64,000 nt of DNA, from contig NZ_CP173660.1 of NCBI RefSeq assembly GCF_045038405.1, positions 434,001 to 498,000 on the forward strand, written 5' to 3'. Position numbers and translations under genes: made by a program. The notes beneath the pieces are model-generated. The model made no database searches and was not told the DNA's origin. It saw nothing but the letters and a program-made list of their open reading frames with translations. Below are positions 31,635 through 40,785 of the stretch, one piece after another. The stretch's first letter is position 1; every line of letters starts with the position of its first letter. This DNA comes from Sellimonas caecigallum (GTDB lineage: Bacteria > Bacillota > Clostridia > Lachnospirales > Lachnospiraceae).

Positions 31635-33887
31635 TTACAATTTCAGTGTCCTCAGTCTGAGCGCATTGCTCACAACGCATACTGAACTAAGCGACATGGC
31701 AAGTCCACCGATCATAGGATTCAGAAGCATTCCGTTGATCGCATACAACGCTCCTGCCGCAAGCGGAATCCCAAGACTATTGTAGAAAAATGCCCAGAAC
31801 AGATTCTGCTTGATATTTCTGATAGTCGCCTTGCTCAAGTGGATCGCCTTATACACATCGTTCAGATCCGATTTCATAAGGACAATATCGCTGGAATCAA
31901 GCGCGATGTCGCTCCCGCTTCCGATGGCCACTCCGACATCCGCCTGTACGAGAGCCGGGGCATCGTTGATTCCGTCTCCTACCATCATGACACATTTATT
32001 TTCTTTTTGCAATGCCTCCACAACATTTGCCTTATCTTCCGGAAGCACCTCTGCGATGACTTTGTCGGCGCCTGCCTGTTTTCCGATCTCCTGGGCAGTC
32101 AGTCGGTTGTCTCCGGTCAACATACATACTTCGATTCCCAACTCTTTCATCTTCCGAATTGCTTCTTTACTCGTCTCTTTCATCTTATCCGCCACGCTGA
32201 TAAGCCCTTCCACCTGTCCATCTGACGCGACGAACATCGGAGTCTGACCCTTTTCCGCCATCTGTGCGGCTTTTTGCGCATATATGCCAAGGTCTATATT
32301 CTGCGCATCACACAGCTTTTTGTTTCCGATATAAAACCGTTTCTTCTCTCCTCTCCATTCCATTTCCGCCCAGATTCCCTGTCCTGTCACACTCTGGAAA
32401 TCGTCCGGTTCTGCAAGAGACATTCCTTTGTCTCGGGCATACTCAACAATGGCCTGTCCGAGCGGATGTTCGGATACCTGTTCACAGGATGCCGCGATAA
32501 ACAGAAGTTCTTCCGTTTTCATCTTTTCTGTGTGGATCTCCTGGACTGATGGTTTCCCTTCCGTGATCGTACCTGTCTTATCCAGAATAACCGTATCTAC
32601 TTTATGACAGATTTCCAGTGCCTCCCCGCTTTTGATGAGAATACCATGGGATGCGCCGAGTCCTGTCCCTACCATAATAGCTGTCGGAGTTGCAAGTCCA
32701 AGCGCACACGGACAGGCAATAACAAGGACAGATACAAAAATTGTAAGGACAAATGCAATATCATGTCCAAGTAACAGCCATATAACCGCTGCGATCACGG
32801 CGATACACATGACTGCCGGCACAAAATACCCTGCCACTGTATCGGCCAGTTTCGAGATCGGTGCTTTCTTTCCCTGTGCATCCTCCATCATCTTCACAAT
32901 TTTAGCAAGAGTGGTATCTGAACCCGTTCTCGTTACTTTCACTGTCAGACTTCCCTGAAAATTCACACTTCCGCCGATAACTTCATCATCCACCGCTTTT
33001 TCTACCGGAATGCTCTCGCCTGTCAGCATAGATTCATCTACCGTCGTGCTCCCTTTCGTGACGATCCCATCCAGAGGGATTCTGCTGCCTGGCCGGATCA
33101 CAACCAGATCCCCGACTTTTACTTCTTCTACCGGTACTTCCCTCATCTCTCCATTTTGAAGAAGAACCGCCGTGTCCGGTGCCAGCTCCATGAGCTTGCG
33201 GATTGCTTCTTTCGTCTTGTTCTTACTTCTTCCCTCCATGTATTTTCCAAGCATTACAAGTGTTACCACGATTGCCGCAGATTCGAAATACAACTGATGA
33301 GATGCATGAGGATTGGACGGAATCGTGATCGTCATGACAACACTATATATAAATGCACTTCCTGTCCCAATTGCTACGAGAGAATCCATATTTGGGTGTC
33401 CCCGGAAGAGGCTTCCAAATCCATTGATATAAAATTTCCTTCCGTTGATCAAAATAATGACTGTCAGGATCAGCTGTGCCAGTGCAAAATAAAGCGGATT
33501 CTTTTCCATGCTCAGCAAATCCGGAACCGGAAGCTGAAACGGGAGCATATGTCCCATGGACAGATATAAGAGCGGTACTGCCAAGATAAGGTTTTCGATC
33601 ACATGCCGCTTCGTCTTGTGTATTTCCTGCTCCTGATTCTCTTCCTCCACTTCTCTCTCTTTCCTGTTTTTCTCTTCATATACGGATGCTCCAAATCCTG
33701 CGCGCTCTACTTTGGCAATGATTTTCTCCGGCGTAACCTTCCCTTCCTCATATGTGATAGTCATGATACCTGTCGTCAGATTCACATTGCTTTCACTGAC
33801 ACCATCTATCTTTTTTGTCACACGTTCTACTGCGCTTGAACAAGCTGCACAGGACATTCCTGTTATAACATATTTTTCTGTTTTCAT
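31635..33887 (-). CDS. copA: Copper-translocating P1B-type ATPase CopA
   Basis: 750 aa. One N-terminal HMA domain (GMSCAACSSAV), eight predicted helices with the CPC transport motif (ACPCALGLATP), actuator motif TGES, phosphorylation motif DKTGTIT, SEHPLGQAI and the hinge VGDGINDAPALVQADVG. Exports Cu(I) across the membrane. First gene of the operon, preceded by a strong promoter (33928-33956). Confidence 0.95.
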   Translation of the reverse strand: MKTEKYVITGMSCAACSSAVERVTKKIDGVSESNVNLTTGIMTITYEEGKVTPEKIIAKVERAGFGASVYEEKNRKEREVEEENQEQEIHKTKRHVIENLILAVPLLYLSMGHMLPFQLPVPDLLSMEKNPLYFALAQLILTVIILINGRKFYINGFGSLFRGHPNMDSLVAIGTGSAFIYSVVMTITIPSNPHASHQLYFESAAIVVTLVMLGKYMEGRSKNKTKEAIRKLMELAPDTAVLLQNGEMREVPVEEVKVGDLVVIRPGSRIPLDGIVTKGSTTVDESMLTGESIPVEKAVDDEVIGGSVNFQGSLTVKVTRTGSDTTLAKIVKMMEDAQGKKAPISKLADTVAGYFVPAVMCIAVIAAVIWLLLGHDIAFVLTIFVSVLVIACPCALGLATPTAIMVGTGLGASHGILIKSGEALEICHKVDTVILDKTGTITEGKPSVQEIHTEKMKTEELLFIAASCEQVSEHPLGQAIVEYARDKGMSLAEPDDFQSVTGQGIWAEMEWRGEKKRFYIGNKKLCDAQNIDLGIYAQKAAQMAEKGQTPMFVASDGQVEGLISVADKMKETSKEAIRKMKELGIEVCMLTGDNRLTAQEIGKQAGADKVIAEVLPEDKANVVEALQKENKCVMMVGDGINDAPALVQADVGVAIGSGSDIALDSSDIVLMKSDLNDVYKAIHLSKATIRNIKQNLFWAFFYNSLGIPLAAGALYAINGMLLNPMIGGLAMSLSSVCVVSNALRLRTLKL

Positions 33888-33901
33888 TTAACCACCTCTT
33901 T

Positions 33902-33924
33902 CATATACCCTTACCCGGTATATG
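33902..33924 (-). promoter_or_regulatory. Putative CsoR operator
   Basis: Inverted repeat CATATACC-7 nt-GGTATATG, centre CTTACCC, just downstream of the -10 box and upstream of copA. CsoR sites are known as TACCC/GGGTA-type dyads. Assignment to CsoR is by context. Confidence 0.75.
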
Positions 33925-33927
33925 TTT

Positions 33928-33956
33928 ATAATAACTCTGTTTTCTCTACGTGTCAA
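33928..33956 (-). promoter_or_regulatory. Promoter of copA-csoR-copZ
   Basis: Minus-strand consensus TTGACA (33956-33951), 17-bp spacer, TATTAT (33933-33928). The predicted start of transcription falls inside the inverted repeat. Confidence 0.85.
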
Positions 33957-34014
33957 GCAGAATCGATTCTTTCCTTTTTTTGGCAATATAAAAGGAACCG
34001 CATTCTGATATGCT

Positions 34015-34060
34015 CCCCCTTAAGTAGACAGGGTAAATAGCCAAAATCTACTTAAGGGGG
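34015..34060 (+). promoter_or_regulatory. 14-bp hairpin at the IS left end covering the orfA ribosome site
   Basis: CCCCCTTAAGTAGA (34015-34028) pairs perfectly with TCTACTTAAGGGGG (34047-34060), 18-nt loop. AAGGGGG in the 3' arm is the ribosome site of orfA (ATG 34068). Transcripts entering from outside would fold it shut, a known way for IS elements to limit transposase. Confidence 0.75.
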
Positions 34061-34067
34061 ATTTCTT

Positions 34068-34673
34068 ATGTCAAAATCTAAATGATCTGCTGATTTCAGA
34101 ACAAAAGTAGTTCAGGAATATCTTGATGGTAAAGGTTCTTTCTATGACTTGGTGGATAAATATCATATTGGAAAAACAACTATACAAAAATGGGTTGCTG
34201 CTTACAAGGTGCATGGAATTGATGCCTTTATCTGTGGCCCTGGAAATGCAAGCTATACCAGTGAATTTAAAACCATGTGTGTTGAGGAAGTTCTTTCTGG
34301 CTACGGCAGTTCTATGAATACAGGAGCAAAATATAAAGTTTATCCAAGTGTTTTAGGATCTTGGATCAAGATGTATAATGCCAATAGAGAACTTAAGGAT
34401 TACGATCCAAAACGGGAGGTCTATATGGCAGAAGCAAGACGAAAAACCACCATTGAAGAACGCAAAAAAATCGTTACCTATTGTATTGAACACAATCGTG
34501 ATTATAAGGGTACAGCCGCACTCTATGATGTTTCTTATAGTCAAGTGTATTTTTGGGTAAAAAAATATGATACTGCGGGCAAGACAGGTCTTACAGACAG
34601 GCGTGGACGGCTCAAAACAGATGATGAGGTTGTTGAACTGTTAAAAAAAGTGAAAGAATTCGAAGGGATGTGA
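34068..34673 (+). pseudogene. IS150-type orfA (helix-turn-helix), broken by a nonsense codon
   Basis: From ATG 34068 the frame reads MSKSK, then TGA at 34083-34085, then SADFRTKVVQEYLDGKGSFYDLVDKYHIGKTTIQKW and onward, two HTH units typical of IS150 orfA. The stop probably replaces a CGA or AGA codon. Restart is possible at the ATG at 34149, which would remove part of the first HTH. At the end, seven A and a G (34643-34650) form the usual -1 slippery site into orfB. Confidence 0.85.
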
Positions 34674-35435
34674 GGCTGGGAAAACAACGCCACGAACCAA
34701 AGTATCTGGCAATTGAATACTTCTATACAAACAACGGCTGGAGCATCAACTGGATGTGCAAACAGCTTGGAATTGCAAGGGCTGCGTTCTATAAACGGAA
34801 ACATAGAATCATTCCACAGCAAGAACGGGAAAATCGGGAAATCGCAGAACTGATCAAAGAGTATGATGAACGTTTTTCTCATATCCTGGGATATCGAAGA
34901 ATGACAGATTGGATCAATCATTTCAATCAAACGCATTTTTCCAGAAAGAGAATCCATCGGATTATGAAAAAGCTTGGAATACATTCTGTCATCCGCAAAA
35001 AGAAGAAAAAGTACAATACTTCTAAGCCGGAAGAAACAGCTGAAATCAGCCAACCCAGATGCCAAGCCGATTTTTCATAGCGATAGAGGTTTTCAGTATA
35101 CAAGCAGGGTATTCCAAAAGCAACTAGAAGACAACGAAATGATACAATCCATGTCAAGAGTAGGACATTGTATTGACAATGGTCCAACAGAAGGATTCTG
35201 GGGAATCATAAAATCAGAAATGTATCAAATGTATAAGATTACAGATGAAATGTCCCTGCGTAATGCGATCAGGGAGTATATGCGATTCTATCGTGACGAA
35301 AGACCACAGAGCAGGTATAACTGCAAAACACCGGCAGAGGTAAGATCAGAAGCTTTATCTTCTGCCGTCCCTCAAGCATATCCAATAGCAAAAAATAAAC
35401 GAATTGAGAAATGCAAAGCTAAGTGGTGTGCCTAA
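34650..35435 (+). pseudogene. IS150-type orfB transposase, internal deletion and frameshift
   Basis: The first part (RLGKQRHEPKYLAIEYFYTNNGWSINWMCKQLGIARAAFY to KKKKYNTSKPEETAE) is the HTH_21/IS3 region. Near 35043-35050 the sequence jumps to ANPDAKPIFHSDRGFQYTSRVF in another frame. Full-length relatives have about 70-80 residues between these points, with the first catalytic Asp (WCTDVTY). The second Asp (HSDRGF) and Glu (GPTEGFWG) remain. No active transposase can be made. Confidence 0.85.
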
Positions 35436-35436
35436 A

Positions 35437-35468
35437 AAATCAGCCGCACGAAATCGTGCGACTGATTC
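35437..35468 (+). terminator. Hairpin after orfB at the IS right end
   Basis: AATCAG-C-CGCACGA, two-base loop AA, TCGTGCG-A-CTGATT. A long stem directly after the orfB stop, without a strong T-run, so termination is likely but may be weak. Confidence 0.55.
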
Positions 35469-35552
35469 TGAGCATCTTATTTTAGATATTTGACCTGTCT
35501 ACTTGACAGGGGGCATATCAATCATTCTCGCGGTTCTCCTTTTTGAATCGTT

Positions 35553-36839
35553 TTACCCTAACATCTGTGTCAGTGTCACTTCCACTTCTTTTTCCTCATA
35601 ACTGCCCTTATCTGACGGGAACTGCACAGTCAGTTTTACTTTCTCTCCGATTTTATAATAGCTCAACTGTGCCTGGAGATCTTCCATGTTGCTTACTCCG
35701 ACTCCCTCTATTCCGGTAATGATGCATCCCTGTGTAATACCGGCTTTTTCTGCCCCACCATTTTTCTGCACTTTTGATATATAAATTCCGGTCGGCATTC
35801 CAAACTGTTCTGCGCTCTGTTCATCCAGGTCAAATCCTTCGATTCCGATATATCCTCTCTGTGCTTCCGGCACCTGTGTCCTTGTCTCCTTGTTCATCAG
35901 ATTCTGGATAATACTCGTCACATCAGAGATCGGGATCGCATATCCCATTCCTTCTACAGCGGAATCATTTACTTTTACTGTATTGATACCGACGACCTCG
36001 CCTTTACTGTTCAGGAGCGCTCCGCCGCTGTTTCCAGGATTGATCGCTGCATTTGTCTGGATCAGCTTGCAGTCAAATCCTTCCATCTGTAAATCTCTGT
36101 CTTTTGCACTTACGATTCCGTTTGTCACAGACTGTCCATATCCGAGTGCATTCCCAATGGCGACAACATCTTCACCTACCTGAAGTTTCTCTGAATCGCC
36201 CAGTGTTGCCACTTTGATCTGCTCTTTTGTATCGGAGCCGATATTTTTCATCGGCACTGCCACAACTGCGATATCTTTTGTCGGGTCTGTACCTTTGATG
36301 GATGCCTCGACACTTTTTTCATCTACAAATGTTACGGTAAGTGTTGTGCTTCCCTCTACCACATGATTGTTTGTCACAATCAAAAGTTCGTTGTCGTTCT
36401 GTCCTACGATAATTCCGGAACCTGCACTCTGCTCCGTCTGTTCCCGGATCCCTCCAAAGAAATCCTGGACTTGTTTGACACTCATATTCTGTATAGATAC
36501 GACAAACGGCATGGAATTCTGCGCGATTTGTGTCACATCCGCTGTTCCTGATGATCCGGAATCAGGCTGATCGGACTTCGTAAGCTGTGCCGTATCAACC
36601 TTGGAAGAACTTTCTTTTGCGGATGTACCGAAAATTTTTCCCGTCACGGCATTCGTCGCCTGGAATGTCACTCCACCTACAACCCCGAACAGCACTGCAA
36701 ATCCTACCACTGCTGCTGCTTTTGAAAGCTTTTTTCTTCCTTTCTTTCTTGGCGGCTCCTGCTCAGGAGTTGGATCCGTATAAAAATTGTTTCGATCCGG
36801 TTCCGGACCTGGATTGTAATATTCATATTCATGGCTCAT
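35553..36839 (-). CDS. htrA: HtrA/DegP-type membrane serine protease with PDZ domain
   Basis: 428 aa. Cytoplasmic N-terminus rich in Pro/Asp/Lys, one helix (AAVVGFAVLFGVVGGVTFQA, about 45-64), then a trypsin-like domain with His in VTNNHVVEG, Asp in GTDPTKDIAVVAV and Ser in NPGNSGGAL. A C-terminal PDZ domain follows (RGYIGIEGFDLDEQSAEQFGMPTGIYISKV; EKAGITQGCIITGI). It degrades or refolds misfolded exported proteins. AAGGGG lies 9 nt before the ATG. Monocistronic; the dead IS lies just downstream of its 3' end. Confidence 0.94.
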   Translation of the reverse strand: MSHEYEYYNPGPEPDRNNFYTDPTPEQEPPRKKGRKKLSKAAAVVGFAVLFGVVGGVTFQATNAVTGKIFGTSAKESSSKVDTAQLTKSDQPDSGSSGTADVTQIAQNSMPFVVSIQNMSVKQVQDFFGGIREQTEQSAGSGIIVGQNDNELLIVTNNHVVEGSTTLTVTFVDEKSVEASIKGTDPTKDIAVVAVPMKNIGSDTKEQIKVATLGDSEKLQVGEDVVAIGNALGYGQSVTNGIVSAKDRDLQMEGFDCKLIQTNAAINPGNSGGALLNSKGEVVGINTVKVNDSAVEGMGYAIPISDVTSIIQNLMNKETRTQVPEAQRGYIGIEGFDLDEQSAEQFGMPTGIYISKVQKNGGAEKAGITQGCIITGIEGVGVSNMEDLQAQLSYYKIGEKVKLTVQFPSDKGSYEEKEVEVTLTQMLG

Positions 36840-36920
36840 AACATTTATCCCCTTTCTTCTGGCATAACTTTTTCTTATATGGCTCAGTCTATAGAAAAAA
36901 TGTGTTGAAATTGTGATAAA

Positions 36921-36965
36921 AAAATAAAAAAAAGCTGAATTTCCTTTCCCAGTAAATCCAGCTTT
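36921..36965 (-). terminator. glmS terminator
   Basis: AAAGCTGAATTT / AAATCCAGCTTT stem (36931-36965), one G-U in the minus-strand RNA, followed by an eight-T run, 38 bp after the glmS stop. Confidence 0.88.
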
Positions 36966-37002
36966 CTTGTCCTTCCTCTCCTTTGTTTACCTTCTCATCT
37001 TT

Positions 37003-38829
37003 CTACTCCACTGTTACCGACTTTGCCAAGTTTCTCGGCTTATCCACGTCGCACCCTCTCCCTACAGACACATAGTATCCAAAAAGCTGAAGTGGTATGA
37101 TAGCCAAAGAGTTGGCAAAATATTTGTTTGTTTTTGGAATATATACCACATAGTCTGCTGCCTTTTCCACATCCGTATTTCCGGTGTTGGTTACAGCCAT
37201 GACGAACGCTCCTCTCGTCTTTACCTCGACAATATTGCTGATTGTCTTCTTGTACAGCTCTTCCTGTGTAACAAGTGCGGTTACCAGAGTGCCATCCTCA
37301 ATGAGCGAAATAGTACCATGTTTCAGTTCTCCTGCCGCATAAGCTTCAGAATGAATGTAGGAGATTTCCTTCAATTTCAGGGAACCTTCCAGGGAAATCG
37401 CATAGTCAATTCCGCGCCCGATAAAAAAGATATTTTTTGCAGCCAGATAACGATTTGCAAATTTCTGTATACGGTCTTTGTTATTGAGCAGCATTTCCAC
37501 CTGCGCCGGAATCTTTTTCAGCTCCGTGATCATTTCTTCCAGTTCTGATTCTGAAATCATCCCCCGGACTTTTGCAAACTTCATAGCCAGCAGATACAGG
37601 GCAATGAGCTGGCAGCTGTAGGCCTTTGTCGTTGCAACTGCGATTTCCGGTCCAGCCCACGTATACATCACATTGTCTGCCTCCCTGGCAATAGAGCTTC
37701 CTACGACATTGACGATGCCGAGTACACGGCGGCCTCTTGCTTTTGCCTCCCGCAGTGCTGCCAGAGAATCTGCCGTCTCGCCGGACTGGCTGATGACTAC
37801 TACAAGCGTCCCTTCATCCAGAATCGGATCTCTGTACCGGAATTCCGAAGCAAGATCCACCTCCACAGGAATCCTTGCAAGCCCTTCAAAGACATATTTG
37901 CCCGTCACACCTGTGTGATATGCTGAACCGCAGGCAACGATCATGATCTTTCGGATTTCCCGGATATCACCATCGCTCATTCCCAATTCATCGATCACAA
38001 TATCGCCGTTTTTCAGCCGTGGGGAGAAGGTGTCTGTGATCGCTTTCGGCTGCTCATACATTTCCTTCAGCATGAAATGCTCATATCCGCCCTTTTCCGC
38101 TGCATTTTCATCCCAATCGATGTGCACCGGCTCTTTTTGAAGCGGTTCCTCATCGACTGTAAAGAATTCCATCTCGGATTCTGTCATCCGGACAATTTCT
38201 TCGTTTTCGATAAAGTACACGTCTCTCGTATACTTCAGTACTGCCGGGACATCAGATGCTATGATACTGCCTCCTTTCGTATGACCTACGATCAGAGGGC
38301 TGTCTTTCCTTACCGCGTAAAGCTCATTCGGATGATCTTTAAACAGAATCCCCAGAGCATACGAACCTTCCATACGATGCATAATTTTCGTCACTGCTTC
38401 CAGCGGATTTCCTCTGTAATAATAATCCAGCAGATGGGCAATAACCTCTGTGTCTGTCTCGGATACAAAAGTATAGCCTTTCTTCTCCAGTTTTCTTTTC
38501 AGCTTGATATAATTTTCAATGATTCCATTATGTACAACCACAATACTTTCATCGCTGTTGGCGTGAGGATGTGCATTCATGTCAGACGGGGAGCCATGCG
38601 TGGCCCATCTTGTATGGCCGATTCCAAGCTTTCCGGGCAATTTCTGCCCGTCATGAGTCTGTTCAGTCAAAACTTTTAGTCTTCCCTTCGTCTTTGCGAC
38701 ATTTACTTTCGTACCGTCATATACGGCAATTCCCGCCGAATCATATCCTCTGTATTCCAGCTTTGACAGGCCGCTAAGCAGAATCGGGGCAGCCTGTTCT
38801 GTTCCAATGTATCCAACAATACCGCACAT
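37003..38829 (-). CDS. glmS: Glutamine--fructose-6-phosphate aminotransferase GlmS
   Basis: 608 aa. N-terminal glutaminase with Cys2 (MCGIVGYIG), GIGHTRWATHG and NGIIEN. Two SIS isomerase domains follow: IVACGSAYHTGVTGKYVFE, SQSGETADSLAAL and FFIGRGIDYAISLEGSLKLKEISYIHSEAYAAGELKHG, ending KPRNLAKSVTVE. It makes glucosamine-6-phosphate, the entry to UDP-GlcNAc for wall and polymer synthesis. GGAGG before the ATG. Own promoter; no glmS ribozyme in the short leader. Confidence 0.97.
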   Translation of the reverse strand: MCGIVGYIGTEQAAPILLSGLSKLEYRGYDSAGIAVYDGTKVNVAKTKGRLKVLTEQTHDGQKLPGKLGIGHTRWATHGSPSDMNAHPHANSDESIVVVHNGIIENYIKLKRKLEKKGYTFVSETDTEVIAHLLDYYYRGNPLEAVTKIMHRMEGSYALGILFKDHPNELYAVRKDSPLIVGHTKGGSIIASDVPAVLKYTRDVYFIENEEIVRMTESEMEFFTVDEEPLQKEPVHIDWDENAAEKGGYEHFMLKEMYEQPKAITDTFSPRLKNGDIVIDELGMSDGDIREIRKIMIVACGSAYHTGVTGKYVFEGLARIPVEVDLASEFRYRDPILDEGTLVVVISQSGETADSLAALREAKARGRRVLGIVNVVGSSIAREADNVMYTWAGPEIAVATTKAYSCQLIALYLLAMKFAKVRGMISESELEEMITELKKIPAQVEMLLNNKDRIQKFANRYLAAKNIFFIGRGIDYAISLEGSLKLKEISYIHSEAYAAGELKHGTISLIEDGTLVTALVTQEELYKKTISNIVEVKTRGAFVMAVTNTGNTDVEKAADYVVYIPKTNKYFANSLAIIPLQLFGYYVSVGRGCDVDKPRNLAKSVTVE

Positions 38830-38887
38830 CGTCTTACCTCCATATATTTGTACTATTTACCTTGTTTTTTGCACTTTTATGTTCAGT

Positions 38888-38916
38888 ATTGTATCATCAA
38901 ACACCATATTTGTAAA
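38888..38916 (-). promoter_or_regulatory. Promoter of glmS
   Basis: Minus-strand TTTACA (38916-38911), 17-bp spacer, TACAAT (38893-38888). The leader is about 50 nt, too short for the ~150-nt glmS ribozyme. Confidence 0.8.
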
Positions 38917-38978
38917 CCCCAAATTTGATTTACTGTGAAACAGGAAAAGTTTCGTTTGCGCAAATGCCCATCCTATAC

Positions 38979-39010
38979 AAAAACGGCATGGCCCGAAGGT
39001 CACACCGTTT
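38979..39010 (-). terminator. Terminator of the cohesin-like gene
   Basis: AACGG..CC-TTCG-GG..CCGTT stem-loop (38982-39009) with a stable UUCG loop and five T on the minus strand. Confidence 0.85.
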
Positions 39011-39015
39011 CTTTT

Positions 39016-40566
39016 TTAGAGATCAATAAAATCGATGGAAAAATCATCGTCATCGTCATTCTCTTGCTTTTTCACTTTTCTTGCAGACGTACGACTCTGC
39101 TTTCTTACCGGTCTTCTTTCCTCATACTCTTCTTCATAATTTTCATAATCATCATCATAGTAATCGGAGTCATAGTCTTCTTCATAGTCTTCATCTTCGT
39201 AATCATCGTAATCGTCATAATCCTCGTCTTCGTAATCGTCGTACGTTTCATCGTACTCCTCTTCGAAGTCTTCATCATAACTTTCGAAGTCATCGAAGTC
39301 ATCATCCTGTGCCGGTTCTTCTTCTCTTACATCTTTTGCCAGGCTCGGCTCTGGAATCTCCTGATGTACTTCCGGGACAGCTTCTGCCGCTTTTCCTTCC
39401 TTTTTGCCATTCAGCTCGTCCAGCTCATCGTAGACGTCATCCAGTTCAAGATTTCTGCGGTGCAGCTTGACTGCCAAAATGATGATCAGGAGCAGGAAGA
39501 TCAAAATCGCAAATGCTGCGCCAATCAGCACATATTCAATATGATCTCCGGCAAATGTGGTAATCTTACCGATGATACCTGATGGAGTATCTGCGGACGC
39601 AGATGCAGCAGACGTTGGCTGTCCATAATACTGGTATGTCTGATCTTTCGAATCATATTTGTATAATGCCTTCTCTCCATCTGTGTTTACCGTATAGAGA
39701 AGGTAAAATCTGTCATTCTTAGAGTCATGCCATGCCGGTACAGAATGATCGTCAGAAATCTCCAGTTCTACTTTCGTGTATCTTGCTGGAAGCTCCACAT
39801 CTTCCACATCGTCAAGAAGAATAATGGAACTTGTCTCGGACAGGTTGATCATCTGCATCGGAGAACATGCATTCTTACTCTCATTGTAGATATAAAATGC
39901 CCCCTGATTGCTGCTGTCCAAAAGATACAGAAGCTGAAGATCGCCTTTTTCCTGTTTTGCCCCTTTTACCGTTTCTCCATCATAAGTGATATCTGCTGCT
40001 GCAAAGCCAGATGGAAGGGCATTTTCCGGGAAATCAGAAGCAATCGTGTACTCTTCACTTCCCACTGTGATCTTCTTACTGCTTGCCTGCGCGGATCCTG
40101 AACTACTCGTCTGGCTTGCTCCATCGCCTTCCACGATTGCAATATCCGCATATCCTTCTTCCATATCAAGCGTTGTTCCGTCTTCCGCTGTCACTGTGGC
40201 ACTCTGCTGACGCATTCTTGTCTCTCCCTGGATCAATGCCTTAAATGTCATATTAAATTCCAGGAGATCCTGTCCCTGCACGGTTCCGGAATACTCGATG
40301 GTTCCGTCTCCATTATCTGTCACACCAGTGTCGCCGCTTACAAACTCCATCGCTGAAGTATCGTACTGCATTGTAATGTCGACATTCCCGAGATTTCCGC
40401 CTCGATTTTTGACGCTGCCCTTTATGGTAAATTCTTCTCCGACTTTGACATCGGTTAGGTCTGAAAAGAATATAATACCATCTGCTGCCTGCACGGCAAG
40501 CTGTACGCATGGCACCATCAGACAAACCGCCAACAGCATCGCTGCCAATCGTTTCATCGTCTTCAT
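39016..40566 (-). CDS. Cohesin-domain membrane protein with acidic, tyrosine-rich cytoplasmic tail
   Basis: 516 aa from the ATG at 40566 (AGAGGT 7 nt upstream). Signal peptide MKTMKRLAAMLLAVCLMVPC to about residue 27. Residues 30-140 resemble a cohesin domain: VKVGEEFTIKGSVKNRGGNLGNVDITMQYDTSAMEF and LEFNMTFKAL. A Ser/Ala/Gln linker leads to an unrecognised extracellular domain. One helix near 335-357 (AAFAILIFLLLIIILAVKL) is followed by a tail with about 60 residues of almost only Asp, Glu, Tyr and Phe (position about 405-470), then a basic patch (RRPVRKQSRTSARKVKKQ) and DDDDDFSIDFIDL. Function unknown; surface adhesion or signalling is a guess. Confidence 0.75.
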   Translation of the reverse strand: MKTMKRLAAMLLAVCLMVPCVQLAVQAADGIIFFSDLTDVKVGEEFTIKGSVKNRGGNLGNVDITMQYDTSAMEFVSGDTGVTDNGDGTIEYSGTVQGQDLLEFNMTFKALIQGETRMRQQSATVTAEDGTTLDMEEGYADIAIVEGDGASQTSSSGSAQASSKKITVGSEEYTIASDFPENALPSGFAAADITYDGETVKGAKQEKGDLQLLYLLDSSNQGAFYIYNESKNACSPMQMINLSETSSIILLDDVEDVELPARYTKVELEISDDHSVPAWHDSKNDRFYLLYTVNTDGEKALYKYDSKDQTYQYYGQPTSAASASADTPSGIIGKITTFAGDHIEYVLIGAAFAILIFLLLIIILAVKLHRRNLELDDVYDELDELNGKKEGKAAEAVPEVHQEIPEPSLAKDVREEEPAQDDDFDDFESYDEDFEEEYDETYDDYEDEDYDDYDDYEDEDYEEDYDSDYYDDDYENYEEEYEERRPVRKQSRTSARKVKKQENDDDDDFSIDFIDL

Positions 40567-40732
40567 AAACTGTACCTCTTCTTTCGTCTCAGATTTATAC
40601 ATTGTACTCTAATTATCATACACGTTTTATAATAAAATGTCCAGAAATTCTCTCATTAATTCCTTGTCTGTTTTCCTTATCTTTTTCTTAAGACTTATGA
40701 GATTCCATGACACAAAAATCCGATCCCCATAT

Positions 40733-40771
40733 AAAAAGAGCACATACCGCATCCGATACATGCCCCTTTTT
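40733..40771 (-). terminator. Probable terminator of the polysaccharide operon end
   Basis: AAAAAGAGCACATA (40733-40746) pairs imperfectly with TACATGCCCCTTTTT (40757-40771); T-run on the minus strand. It follows the stop of the ChW glucosaminidase gene. Confidence 0.6.
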
Positions 40772-40785
40772 CTCTTATCACAGTC

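Larger units (their letters stand above)
34006..35520 (+). mobile_element. Decayed IS3-family (IS150-like) insertion sequence
   Basis: The ends are imperfect inverted repeats of about 27 bp (22 identities): left TGATATGC plus CAAGTAGACAGG-like sequence (34006-34032), right complement at 35494-35520. They have the TG...CA termini of the family. Inside are orfA (HTH) and orfB (rve transposase), both damaged. No clear target-site duplication: the flanking bases are attc on the left and atca on the right. The A+T content is higher than in neighbouring genes. Confidence 0.85.

Noticed and set aside
34002..35524. Target-site duplication flanking the IS
   Set aside because: The bases on the left (attc) and right (atca) do not match over 3 or 4 positions.
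38830..38979. glmS ribozyme upstream of glmS
   Set aside because: The promoter leaves only about 50 nt of leader and none of the ribozyme core sequence is present.
39105..39305. Tandem GAT/GAA/TAC-rich DNA as a CRISPR-like or satellite repeat
   Set aside because: It is coding sequence for the acidic tail; there are no fixed-length repeats or unique spacers.
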